Source of the DNA: Glycine soja
Taxonomy: Eukaryota > Streptophyta > Magnoliopsida > Fabales > Fabaceae
Direction of reading: 5' to 3'
Length of the DNA: 64,000 bases
NCBI RefSeq assembly: GCF_004193775.1
Contig: NC_041012.1
Coordinates: 14,343,223 to 14,407,222, forward strand
Shown: piece after piece, positions 45,366 through 56,400 of the stretch
Layout: every line of letters begins with the position of its first letter
Position numbering within the stretch: the first letter of the stretch is position 1
Made by a program: the position numbers and the translations under genes
Notes under the pieces: model-generated
Seen by the model: only the letters and a program-made list of their open reading frames with translations
Databases searched by the model: none
What the model was told of the DNA's origin: nothing

Positions 45366-46487
45366 ATGGCAGAATCATCGAAGAAGAGAAAGGGATCATC
45401 CTCCACCACCGCTGCTGCTGGCCATCGCCGCCACGAACCATCTGAAGCACCCACAGCACCTATCCATCCTCCCTTATCATCTCCAAGATCATCCACTCTG
45501 TTTTCTTCCGATGATCAACGTCTATGGTACCTTTCTCAATTCTCTTCTAGGATCATCTTAGACCCTAAGTACCTAGACATAGATTTCTTCAATGATGAGA
45601 CATTTGATTGTTATCAAGTGTTTCAAAATTCTGGCTTGGTTGATTTTATGTCTTTAAAATTGCCTTATTATCCTGAACTTGTCAAAGTTTTTTACTACAA
45701 TTTAAAAATTCAGGATGGCATTATTTCTTCTGAGGTGCATGGTATTTCCATGATCATTGATCAATCATTGTTCTTTTCTTTGACTAAATTACCCAGTCAA
45801 GGTGCACCTTTTGAGGGCACCATTGTTGATGACTGGAAATTTGATTATTTTAGTAATGATGCTCGTTGTATGGTTTGTAATGACTAGGCTGAAATGACCG
45901 GTAGATTGCTGGCCGGATCATTGACCTTTGATAATCGCATCATGCACTACATTATTGTTAGAATTTTGCTTCCTCGGTCTTCAAATTTGACTCAAGCCTC
46001 TGAGGAGGACTTGATTTTGAGGTGGGCTTTCCTTACCGGTCGTCAGATCGACTGGTACCGAATGCATAAGGCATTACGGGCCAATGCACCTCTCCCTTAC
46101 CCTCAATTGGTCACTCTATTTCTCCGTCATTTTCAAATTCCGCTTGATGATGAACCATTTGTTCAAGTTAAGAGTTCCTTTGCTATTGGTGCTGGTGCAG
46201 TCACTTCTTTTGGATACCATAAGGATCGAAATGGTCAATGGCTGAAGAAAGATGCACTTCCTCCACAAGATGAGCGTACTCCTTCTCCTCCTCCTCAGCG
46301 AGATGATTCAGCCCTCATAACTGAAGTTATTTCCGAGTTACGGGGTCTTCGTACTTATGCTGGAGAATGTTTTGATTCATTGGATAATCGCTTTGCCAGA
46401 ATGGATATCCGTCTCACACAGCTTGAAGAAGATGTGGGTTATATTTGTCAGAGCTTCGATCTTCCACCACCACCTCCACCTTCTTAG
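45366..46487 (+). pseudogene. accessory ORF of the copia element: putative plant transposon protein domain
   Basis: One frame of 374 codons from ATG 45366 (context TCAAATGGC) to the TAG at 46485, with a single internal TAG at 45885-45887. Residues 1-55 are low-complexity Ser/Pro/Arg. Residues 55-235 form the domain (PELVKVFYYNLKIQDGIISSEV, IIDQSLFFSLTKLP, MTGRLLAGSLTFDNRIMHYI, WAFLTGRQIDWYRMHKAL), which I assign to the plant-only Transposase_32-like family. After a Pro-rich linker there is a heptad-like segment (LDNRFARMDIRLTQLEEDVGYI), a likely coiled coil, and a poly-Pro end. The position is that of the Sirevirus env-like ORF, but I see no signal peptide or membrane segment. A homologous 3' fragment is at 55648-56033. 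Confidence 0.75.
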
Positions 46488-46916
46488 AGTTTAGTTTATA
46501 ATTTTCTTTTTAAGCCGTGTATTTTGGCTATGGTATTTAAGTTATCATTTTCTGCACTTTATTTATCTTTTGGTATTTGGACTTTAGTCTTTTATGATTG
46601 AATTTTATGTGTTATTGAATTATGACTATTTGAATTATATTTTGGTTATGACTTATTTATGTTTTTGGTTGGTTATGAATATTTGGATTATATTTTGTTC
46701 ACTTCATTATATTATCTATTATTGATTCCCACAAACTTTGGCTTTTTGATGTTGCCAAAGGGGGAGAAAAATGGGGTGGCAGAAAAGCTTAGAAATCAAG
46801 TGATCATCAATTCCTAAACATAGGGGGAGTGAACACAATATATTATGCATATACATTGCTTGCTTGCTTGTATCTTGATTTCAGGACTTAAATTGTCATC
46901 ATCAAAAAGGGGAGAT
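46488..46916 (+). other. 3' non-coding region and polypurine tract of the copia element
   Basis: T-rich sequence, then 'GCCAAAGGGGGAGAAAAATGGGG' (near 46755) and 'AGGGGGAGTGAA' (near 46822). The tract AAAAAGGGGAGAT at 46904-46916 directly precedes the 3' LTR and is the likely polypurine tract. The upstream purine runs may be secondary tracts. Confidence 0.7.
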
Positions 46917-47835
46917 TGTAGAAGCAAATGAATTTAATGATTTGATGATGATCATGATGATTTGATGCAAATGCGCTTTTCAAGTTTAATTCAAGACAAT
47001 GATTCAACAATACAAGACACAACATCAAGATGATCACTAGTATTTTAGGAAGGGAATTCCTAATTGAAATAGCAAAAGGTTTGGCCAAGTAATTTAAGTT
47101 AAAAAGTCTTTTTCAAGAGATTTACTCTCTGGTAATCGATTACCAGAGGATGTAATCGATTACCAGTGGCCAAAAATGGTTTACAACAGCTATTAAAATT
47201 TGAATTCAAATTTTAGACTGTGTAATCGATTACACAATATTGGTAATCGATTACCAGCAGTTAATAAACGTTTTAATTCAAATTTTAAAATTTGTAATCG
47301 ATTACACAAATCCTGTAATCGATTACCAGAGGAGATTTTCAGAAAATTATTTCTAAGAGTCACATCTTTTCAAATGGTTTTTACATGGCCACCAAAGGTC
47401 TATATATATGTGACTTGAAACACGAATTTTCTCAGAGAGTTTTTCATAACAAAAAGTCTTATTCTCTCAAAGAGCAAAAACATTTCATCCTCTTAAGAAT
47501 TCCCTGGCCAATACACTTGCAATTCAATAAGGAATTAATTGAGTGCTCAGATTGTAAAATCTATCTCTTTCAAGAGAGATTTATTCTTCTCTTCTTTCTA
47601 AATTCTCAAAGGGGTTAAATCTGAGTTTGCACTTTCTCTTCCCTTAAACTCATTTATTTATTATTGATTTATATTTATATTCAGATTGTTCTATTTGAAT
47701 CATTATTTAAGAGTTCATTTTTAAGGGAACTTGCAACTTGCATTGAAATTGAAATAGAATTTTAATTAGGGAAATAGTTTGCAATATATTAATTCAACCC
47801 CCCTTCTTAAGATATCTGAGGCCACTTGTCTAACA
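46917..47835 (+). mobile_element. 3' LTR of the Sirevirus-like element
   Basis: TGTAGAAGC...TCTAACA, 919 bp. It is nearly identical to 38889-39966 except for loss of about 160 bp after CTCAAAGGGG (47605-47614). It retains six palindromes (about 47132-47326) and the TATA sequence near 47400. Confidence 0.92.
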
Positions 47836-49069
47836 CTGCATGGATCCCAAGGGCGCACGCCTCATACTCGGCCATGTTCGTGCAATCAAAGCCCAATCTA
47901 GCTGTGAAGGGTATGCATTTATCATCGGGGGTAAGCAAAACCACCCCTACCCCATGGCCTAGTGTGTTGGACGCGCCGTCGAACCACACTATCCATTTGT
48001 CCCTATCTTCATCCTCCACCTCCTCCATGAACAAGGTCATGATGTGCTCATCAGGGAACTCCAGATGCATAGGTTGGTAATCATTGATGGGCTACTGAGC
48101 TAGATAATTTGCCAAGGCGCTTCCCTTTATCGCCTTTTGAGTGACACAAACAATGTCGAACTCTAACAGCAGAACCTGCCACTGAGCGATCCATCCGGTG
48201 AGAGCGAGCTTTTCAAATATGCACTTCGCTGGGTCCATCTTGGATACCAACCATGTGGTGTAGCTCAGCATGTATTGCCTTAGACGGTGGGCTGCCTACA
48301 CCAAAGCACAACATGTCCTTTCAAGCAAAGAGTAGTTCATCTCACAGGATGTGAACTTCTTGCTTAAGTAATAGACGGCCCGTTCCCTTTTCCTAGACTC
48401 GTCGTGCTGCCCCATCAATTCATCCAACACAGTCATGTATAGAATGAGGGGTCTTCCAGGCGCTGATGGAACAAGCACAAGAGGATTCATAAGGCATCGC
48501 TTGATCCTTCCGAACGCGACTTGGTAGTCGTCGTTCCAATTGACGGACTGGTTCTTACGCAATAGCTTGAAGAGAGGCTCACAAGTAGTGGTTAGCTATG
48601 ATAAGAGCCTCGCTATATAATTCAGGCGCCCCAAGAAACCTCAGACTTGCTTCTCGATGCGTGGCTCGAGCATCTCAAGAATGGCCTTTGCCTTGTCCGG
48701 GTCCACCTCTATCCCTTTCTGGTTTATGATAAAGCTGAGCAATTTTCCCGACTTGACCCCAAAAGTACACTTGGCGAGATTTAATCTCAGTCAGTACTTA
48801 CACAACCTCTCGAACAACTTTCCTCAAGTTGACAAGGTGTCCCCCCTCGGTTTTAGACTTAGCAATCATATCATCCATGTATACTTCAATTTCTTTATGC
48901 ATCATGTCATGGAATAAGGCTACCATAGCCCGCTGGTAGGTTGCCCCAGTGTTCTTAAGCCCGAAGGACATCACTTTGTAGCAGAACGTCCCCCACAGGG
49001 TGACGAAGGTCATCTTTTCCATGTCCTCCGGTGTCATCTTTATTTGCTTGTAAGCCGAGTGATCGAGGC
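47836..49069 (-). pseudogene. Ogre/Tat pol, middle part: RT, RNase H and second RNase H
   Basis: Minus-strand reading from 49069. RT fragment KMTPEDMEKMTFVTLWGTF, FGLKNTGATYQRAM and the catalytic YMDDM (about 48880), then a broken connection. The classical RNase H is weak, from 48562 (NDDYQVAFGRIKRC to SLLERTCCAL), followed by stops near 48296. A second, archaeal-type RNase H begins WIVWFDGASNTLGHGVGVVL (about 47980) with MAEYEACALGI and is cut at 47836 by the copia insertion. The RT N-terminus is cut at 49070 by the Athila LTR. Dual RNase H is a mark of the Tat/Ogre branch. Confidence 0.85.
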
Positions 49070-50179
49070 TGTACCCGAATCAAATAAACGTGAAAATGCA
49101 GTAACTAGGAAGTGATCCTAGGTCGTTTCCCAAGGAGCAATGATAAACCAAATGTTCATAATACACTTGCAGTAACAGTAATGATTAAGGGGGGTTGTTT
49201 GTTTTTCGATTTAAAGGACATAATAAGTAAACTGGAATACGAAACTACTAATATTAAAAATGGGTTGTTTCCTCTGATTCAGAAGCCATTCTCTTATCAT
49301 GGGTTATGGAGAATTCATCCCTAACAGTTAACCACTTAATCCAACCCTATTTCAATTTACTAAGAGAAAATCAACTTAGGGTTGTCAATACGTGATTAGG
49401 CAACACATACACCAGTTAGCCCTTCGTCCATTAAGCATGAACGCAAGTTAGGCTCAGAGGCAATTAATCGAACACGAAGCGTGCACTGATTAATGTTCAC
49501 GAATTTGGGTTAACTGGTGAAGGGGAAACTGCCAGGAAGCCACATTATAAACGAAACCTCAAAGAGAGTTGGGCTTCGTCCTCAAAAGGAAACAACACCA
49601 GAAAATCTAGTCTTCCATAGATTCAAACAGAAAACGCAAATGAAACTAAAAGTAGAAACGTAAATGAAGCAGAAACGTAAATGAAAGTAGAAGAAGAAAC
49701 AAGAACGAAATTGTTATTAGAAGCAGAAAATGGGAAATTGCATTAAGAACGAAACAGTAGCATTCAAACATAAAAACGTAAAACCCTAAACAAAGCTCTG
49801 AATAATGAATAACATAACAAAATGCCTTGCACGAATCCCAAGGCTGCTATTTAAAAAGAGTCACTCAAAGTCACTGGGCCCTATTACAATACTCTGGCCC
49901 AAAACGAAATAAACACTGAACAACATAAAATAAAATTGCGAAATTTCCTAATTAAAAATTAACTAAGGTAAGCGCTGCTTTATTTGCCCTCTTCAAGTCC
50001 ACAACCAAAATCCGGATTAAGCCCAATGTTTCATTAATTCCTAAAATTAGATTAAAAACATCAAATTAGCTAAATGAGCCCAAATAATAAAACTGCCTAA
50101 TTAATTGATAATTAAGACCAATCAGTAATTAAAATGGTGCAAAAAGGGTTTAGAAAATAGAAGAAAATGATGACACATC
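49070..50179 (-). mobile_element. Athila-type 3' LTR
   Basis: On the minus strand it starts TGATGTGTCATC (50179), right after the tract TATGGGGGGTTT, and ends TCGGGTACA (49070). It is 1110 bp and unrelated by eye to the Athila-type LTRs at 4199 and 25598, so it belongs to a different family. Confidence 0.82.
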
Positions 50180-51683
50180 AAAACCCCCCATACTTAGCCT
50201 TTTTCACTCCTGGGCAAAATGAAACAAAAAACAAAATCCAAGGATATCCAAGAGAGACAAACGAAAACATTCACATATTTCTCAATGAACATCAAGGAAT
50301 GAAAGGAATGGGTAACATCTAACAAAAGGAGATCCGAAAAGTCAAGACATTCATGAAAATAATCCAAGCAACCCAATCATGGCAAAATAGTTAATCAGCT
50401 CAAGAATGAAAAGTGATAAAGCCTCACAAGATATACACTCTATCACTCAAGTGTCTGACTACTATTTACCCTCAAAGCACCCATGAAAACAAACACCACA
50501 TAAGCTTGGCAAGATTCTAAAATTGACAATCAACCCATAAACACAAGCACATGAGGATCAAAAGGTCTTTTAAGGTTGTAATGGGGCCAAGGACAAGGTA
50601 TGGAAAAATATGGAATAAGTGGCTGAATCCCAAAGGAATAGAGGAGCAATGGGGAATAAGTGCATATTAAGAAAAAATAAGAAAATAAAAAGAAGTAAAG
50701 ATAAAATTTAAACATAAAGAGTAGAACCAAGAGTCTCATCATTCTTTTGTCATTTAAGATCTTATTCACTCAACTTTATTGCTTTTCTTTTTCTTTTTCG
50801 ATTTTTTTTTTACGTACGTAGCCTTTGAGAAACAACATCTCATTCAGCATGTCCAACATTTAACCAATATACAATGTACATCAAGTATGGCCCAAAATAC
50901 ATCATGAAGCATAGCCAACAAAACATGTTATCCAATGAAACAGAAACCCCCACACTTATTCCCAAAACAATTCCAAAGCTCCAAAATTCCTTAGGGATAT
51001 GGTGATATCATGGTTTTTCATTTAAGGCTTGTAGTGAGATTCAAAACAAGGAAAGGGAAACAAGGCTCAAAAGGGCTATCAAAGGAATTAATTCAAGGTA
51101 AGTCCATTTGGCTAGAAGCTTATGAGAACAAAATTGCCTTAATCATTTCCAAATATGCATGTGAATTAGGAAGCATCAACAAGAATCAAGCCAAGGCTAT
51201 TGTGCAAGCAATCAATGGGGCAAAACACACCAAATGATTATGATGATGGATGGCTCAAATTATCACAAAGGTAAACTCATCACTTTCAAATTGAGCTTTC
51301 AAAACTATCATGACATGTAGAAGAGAATCAAGGATTTCAAGTCACAAAATGTCAAGAACTCTTATTTTCAAAACAATTACCCATTTCTTGAACATATCCT
51401 ATAATTCAAAGAAAAACATGCAAAGTCGTACATGCACACAGAATTGACCCAAAATATTAAACTATAAATCCGGCGAAACTAACAACATTAACAAATTAAC
51501 ACAACTAACAAATTAACAAAACCAACAAAACTAGCAAAACCAAAGAACACCCCCCCATACTTAAACAACACATTGTCCTCAATGTAGCACAATTAAAAGA
51601 TTAAAAACAATTAAATCATCAAACAGAATCGGACAAGTGTAATAAAAGCAAAGGAGGAGATAGGAAAAGAAAAACTCCCTAAG
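50180..51683 (-). other. 3' non-coding region of the Athila element
   Basis: No gene recognised. Two tracts occur on the minus strand: ATGGGGGGTTTTGA next to the LTR (about 50191-50178) and GTATGGGGGGGTGTTC (about 51563-51548) soon after the pol end. The position is that of the env-like region of Athila, but no reading frame of useful length or membrane pattern is seen. Confidence 0.6.
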
Positions 51684-54600
51684 TCATGGTGGAGGAAGAG
51701 TAGGGTGGAGTAAGGAAGTCTCTTCCACCACTGCGTCCACTAAAGAAGGGTTCATGAGGAATGGCTTAAGTCGATGTTCGTTGACCTTGAAGCTCTTGTT
51801 TGTGGAGTCGCTTTTGATCTCAAGTGTACCATAAGGAAAAACATTAGTAACAACAAAAGGACCAATCCACTTAGACCTCAACTTACCACTCATGAGTCCA
51901 AGCCTAGAATTATACAATAACACTTTTTGCCCAACCATGAAGTCCATCTTAACTATCATGCTATCATGGAACTTCTTGGTCTATTCTTTGTAGAACTTGG
52001 CATTCTCGTAGGCTTCTAGGCGGATTTCATCTAACTCACTCTGTTGCAACTTTCTTTCCTCACCAGCTTGATCCATAGAGAAGTTGCAAGTCTTCACTGC
52101 CCAGTATGCTTTGTGCTCAATTTCCACTGGAAGATGACATGTCTTTCCAAAGACAACCCGATAAGGAGACATTCCTATGGGTGCTTTGTAGGCAGTCTGA
52201 TGTGCCCAGAGAGCATCATCAAGCCTGGTACTCCAATCTTTCCTGCTTGGCTGCACAATCTTCTCTAAAATTCTCTTGATCTCCCTGTTAGAAATTTCTG
52301 CCTGTCCATTGGTCTGGGGGTGGTATGGTGTGGATACCCTGTGTATTTCCTACTCTCTGACACTGCTCACAAGTGTTGCAGATCTTCCACGCATCTTTAA
52401 AGATGGTGGGCCAATAAAAACCACAATCAAGCACTTTGCGAGCTGTCCTTTGAACACCCAGATGACCTCCCGGTGCGGAAGAATGACAGAACTGCAGGAC
52501 TGAGTCAGTCTCATGATCTGGAATGCATCGTCTAATTACCTGATCACTGCACAATTTCCACAAGTAGGGGTCATCCCAAATAAAATACTTAGCATCACTT
52601 TTAATTTTATCTTTTTGGGCCTTAGATGCTTAGGGAGGAAAAACATAAGCAACTAAATGATTGACAGTGTTAGCAAACTAGGGAGTAGAAAGAGAGTCAG
52701 AAATACTATACAGTATATACAAATGATCATCCGAGAAATCATCCCGAATGGGTGAATCCGCATCCGTTACACGTTCGATCCGACTCAAATGATCAGCAAC
52801 TAAATTTTGTGCTCTGCTCCTATCACGGATCTCCAAGTCAAACTCTTGGAGCCAGAGCATCCATTGGATCAACCTAGGCTTAGAATCAGCCTTCTTCAAC
52901 AAGTACTTTAGAGCTGCATGGTCAGTATAAACAATAATGCGGGTACCAAGCAAATAAGATCGAAATTTTTCAAGAGCAAAAACTATGGCTAGAAGCTCCT
53001 TCTCAGTAGTAGTATAATTCGCTTGGGCAGCATCTAAAGTCCTAGAAGCATAGTATATCACCCTGGGCAATTTATCAATTTTCTGAGCAAGGACAGCCCC
53101 CAATGCATAATTTGATGCATCACACATAAGCTTAAAAGGGGTTGTCCAATCGGGTGCCTGGATGATGGGGGTGGTAGTCAGCGCTCTTTTGAGGCAATCA
53201 AAAGCCTCTTTGCATCTGTCATTAAAGTCAAACTCCACCTCCTTTTGCAACAAGTTGGACAGTGGAAGGGCTACTTTGCTAAAATCCCTTATAAAGCGCC
53301 TGTAGAATCCTGCATGACCAAGAAAAGATCGCACCTCTCGCACACAAGAGGGGTAAGGCAATTGTGAAATAACAGAAATTTTTGCAGTATCTACTTCAAT
53401 ACCCTTATTGGAAATAATGTGGCCTAAAACTATACCTTGCTCAACCATAAAATGACATTTTTCAAAATTTAGAACAAGGTTAGTTTCAATGCATCTATTC
53501 AAAACTTTTTCCAAACTATCCAAACAACCATCAAAAGAGGATCCATACACAGTGAAATCATCCATAAACACCTCTATGCAAATTTCTAAGAAATCACTGA
53601 AAATACTAATCATGCAGCGTTGGAAGGTACCAGGGGCATTGCACAGGCCGAAAGGCATCCTCCTATAGGCAAAAGTGCCGAAGGGGCAGGCGAATGTGGT
53701 CTTTTCCTGATCCTCAGGAGCAATAGTAATTTGCATATAACCAGAAAAACCATCAAGGAAACAGTAGTGAGATTTACCTGCCAGGCGTTCAAGCATCTGG
53801 TCAATTAATGGCAGGGGAAAATGGTCCTTTTTGGTAACCTAGTTCAGCCTCCTATAGTCAATGCAGACTCTCCAACTGTTCTGCACCCGAGTAGGAATCA
53901 GCTCCTCCTTCTCATTTTTTATCACTGTGAAACCGGTCTTCTTCGGGACTACCTGGACGGGACTCACCCATTGGCTGTCGGAGATAGGATAAATGATTCC
54001 AGCTTGCAAAAGCTTAGTTATCTCCTTCTTCACTACATCACGAATCACCGGGTTGAGTCTTCTCTGTGGCTGTCTTACTGGTTTAGCTCCATCCTCTAAA
54101 TTTATTCGATGCATACATGTGGATGGGCTAATACCAGGAATGTCCGCCAGGGTCCAGCCTATAGCCTTCTTATGCTTCTTGAGAATAGACAACAACTTCT
54201 CCTCTTGCTCATCGGCAAGGAAGGCAGATATAATCACTGGAAAACTTTTGCTATCATCCAAGTAAGCGTATTTTAAATTTGATGGCAGAGACTTCAATTC
54301 TGGTGTGGTCGGCTGGATAGTGGAAGAAGGAGATGGTTTCTCAGCCTGTACCTCATAAAGAAAGTCAGAGGTATGTGTACTTCCTAAAACATGGTTAGTC
54401 CTATCTGACTCTATAAAATCAATCTCGAGAGGTAAAACACCACCACCAGACATGCAATCAATATCACTTTCAGATTCACTCTCAGCATCAAATTCAGACA
54501 TATGATCAAGTACAATTTCAGACTCAATGCATGAAGAGTGAGAGGCATGCAGATTAGAGTAAAGATCAGTCATGTATTCATCAACAACATGGTCAATTAT

Positions 54601-55645
54601 TTCAGCACGAAATACAGAAAGATCTTCAGATGGGTATTTCATAGCATCCAGAATATTAAAATGAACAGTTATATCACCAAACTCCATGGATAGTGTGCCT
54701 GCATATACATCTATCTTAGTTCTAGCAGTTTTCATAAAGGGTCTGCCTAGAATGATGGGAACTGATCCTTGAGAAAATCCATCCTCCATATTCAAAATAT
54801 AAAAATCAACAGGGAAAATTAGTTAACCAACTCTAACTAAGACATCTTCTATAAAACCAACAGGATATGCAACACTTCTATTAGCTAAATGAATTACCAC
54901 ATCAGTTGACTGCAAGGGACCTAGAGATAGAGAATTAAAAATAGACAGAGGCATAACACTAACAGAAGCTCCTAAATCTAGCATGGCATTGTCAAACTTA
55001 CTATTCCCTATAATACAAGGTATGCTAAATGTACCTGGATCTTTACATTTTTCAGGAATTTGGGGAACAGATTTACCAATCAATGCGGAGACATTTCTGC
55101 CCATGCTAATTCATTCACTTCCTTTTAGCTTCCGCTTATTAGTGCACAGCTCCTTCAAGAATTTAGCATATCTTGGAATTTGCTTTATTGCATCCAGCAG
55201 AGGTATGTTTACCTATACTTTTCTAAATGTTTCCAAGATCTCTTTCTCTGCCTCTTCCAATTTTTTGTTGGAAACTACTCTTGGAGGGAATGGAAGAGGA
55301 GGGATGTGCTGCTTCTGCAAATTAGAATTACCAGTGGAAGATTCACCTGCACAGAAATTGTTAGGTAAATTTTTTTCATCACCTTTTTCTAGAGTAGAGT
55401 GAAGTTTAGCAAGTTCATTTGCAGATGAGGGAAGTGCTACGGGTTGAGGTCCTTGACACTGCTTTCCCGACCTCAATGAAATGGCACTGACATTTTTGGG
55501 ATTTTGGATAAATTGAGAAGGCAGCTTGTCAGAATTCTGGGACTGTTGTTGATTTAATTGTGTAGCCAATTGTCCCATCTGATTGGTTAAGCTCTAAATG
55601 GAGGCTCTGGTCTCTTATTGAAACTGCATGTTCTGCATGGTCATT
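51684..55645 (-). pseudogene. Athila-type gag-pol
   Basis: Minus-strand frame broken by stops near 55210, 55105, 54820, 53836, 52675 and 52632. The gag end has MGQLATQLNQQQSQ and ISLRSGKQCQGPQP. Protease has DLGASVSVMP (about 54980). RT runs from WRVCIDYRRLN (53850) through [15 protein letters not shown] and FMDDF (about 53560). RNase H has [14 protein letters not shown] and [10 protein letters not shown]. The integrase zinc region has CNTCEQCQR (about 52375). An internal deletion at about 52340 removes the integrase catalytic core up to the [11 protein letters not shown] stretch and shifts frame. The C-terminus (QKVLLYNSRLGLMSGKLRSKWIGPF) ends at 51684. No chromodomain is seen. Confidence 0.88.
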
Positions 55646-55647
55646 TT

Positions 55648-56033
55648 CCAATGCACCTCTTCCGTATCCTCATCTTGTCACTCTGTTTCTTTAGCATTTT
55701 AATATTCCTTTAGAGGATGAACCTTTTGTTAAGGTTAAAAGATCATTTGCTATTGGTGTTGGTGTTGTTTCCTCCTTCGGATACCGAAAGGATATGGATG
55801 GCCAATGGGTGCTTAAACAAGACCTTCCACCTCCAATTCCTAATGACCGCACACCCTCCCCACCACCGCAACGTGATTCCTTATCTTCCTTATAGAATGA
55901 CGTTCTCACTAAGCTACGAGATCTATGGGCTTTCATCAGCAATCGCTTCGATGTAATGGACTCATGCATCACATGTCTTGAAGACAACATGAGCTTCATT
56001 CGTCGGTGCTTTAACCCTTCTGTGGATCCTTAG
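55648..56033 (+). pseudogene. 3' fragment of the copia accessory ORF
   Basis: Reads NAPLPYPHLVTLFL, a stop, then DEPFVKVKRSFAIGVGVVSSFGY and DRTPSPPPQRD, matching the last 125 or so codons of 45366-46487. A second stop lies near 55894 and the end is at 56031-56033. The heptad-like C-terminus is kept; the poly-Pro tail is not. Confidence 0.82.
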
Positions 56034-56400
56034 ACGATTCTTTCACATGCTACTTTTATCTAGTATTTTCTACCTTGTATTTGGCTTTGGATATTTAGCA
56101 CTTGGTTATTTTGTGTTTTGCTTTGGATATTTCGCACCTGGTTATATTTTATATTCCTATGGATGATTAGCTTTTGGTTATTTTGTGATGATTGCTTTGG
56201 ATTTTGTGGCTTTGTTATTTTGTTTGCTATTTTCGACTTTTTGATGTTGCCAAAGAGGGACAAAAACTTAGGGTAGATTTTTTCTAAAAATAGGCAATAA
56301 ATTACAAAATTAAGGGGGAGTAAGGGTGAGTGCTCCTCTTCCAAATAGAATATCTTGTAATCATGTTTTTCAGATAATTGTCATCATCAAAAGGGGGGAA
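56034..56400 (+). other. copia 3' non-coding region and polypurine tract
   Basis: T-rich repeats 'TTGGTTATTTTGTG...TTGCTTTGGAT' occur about every 40-50 bases (56100-56220). 'AAGGGGGAGTAAGG' is near 56310 and the tract CAAAAGGGGGGAA lies at 56388-56400, directly before the LTR. Confidence 0.65.

Larger units (their letters stand above)
38889..47835 (+). mobile_element. Sirevirus-like Ty1/copia element, nearly full length
   Basis: Order: LTR, tRNA-Met primer site, gag, protease, integrase, RT, RNase H, palindrome array, accessory ORF, polypurine tract, LTR. The flanks TTGCA (38884-38888) and CTGCA (47836-47840) form a target duplication with one change. Removing the element puts the second RNase H of the host Ogre element back in register. 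About the first 200 bases of the two LTRs differ at roughly five positions, so the insertion is fairly recent. Damage consists of a stop in gag, two or three frameshifts and about six stops. Confidence 0.92.
27983..49069 (-). mobile_element. Ogre/Tat-type gypsy element, nested and truncated at its 5' side
   Basis: Minus-strand order: RT (from 49069), RNase H and second RNase H (to 47836, continuing at 38888), integrase (to 37347), spacer, minisatellite, accessory ORF (35028-33791), spacer, hairpin repeats (30020-29322), polypurine tract and 3' LTR (29270-27983). Two RNase H domains and the long 3' region place it in the Tat/Ogre branch. It is interrupted by a copia element (38889-47835) and a copia LTR with a 480-bp duplication (30363-32453). 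The Athila LTR at 49070 cuts RT, and gag plus upstream parts are not in the window. Confidence 0.82.
49070..55647 (-). mobile_element. Athila-type gypsy element, truncated at its 5' side
   Basis: Minus-strand order: end of gag (55645), protease, RT, RNase H, integrase (to 51684), non-coding 3' region, polypurine tract (50190-50180) and 3' LTR (50179-49070). It is inserted into the RT of the Ogre element; GAGGC at 49065-49069 is the only target-duplication copy left. The 5' LTR and the first part of gag are lost at the junction with copia sequence at 55648. The RT motif [20 protein letters not shown] is characteristic of Athila-like elements. Confidence 0.85.

Noticed and set aside
45206..45445. 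Small ORF of 79 codons upstream of the accessory ORF
   Set aside because: It overlaps the start of the better-supported 374-codon frame in a different frame and has a low-complexity product. It could be an upstream ORF in the leader, but there is no evidence.
45366..46487. Retrovirus-like envelope gene
   Set aside because: The position is that of the Sirevirus env-like ORF, but no signal peptide, transmembrane segment or cleavage site is visible. The sequence fits the plant transposon protein family instead.
50180..51683. Env-like gene of the Athila element
   Set aside because: Only short frames exist on the minus strand and none has a membrane segment or length expected of an Athila env-like protein.
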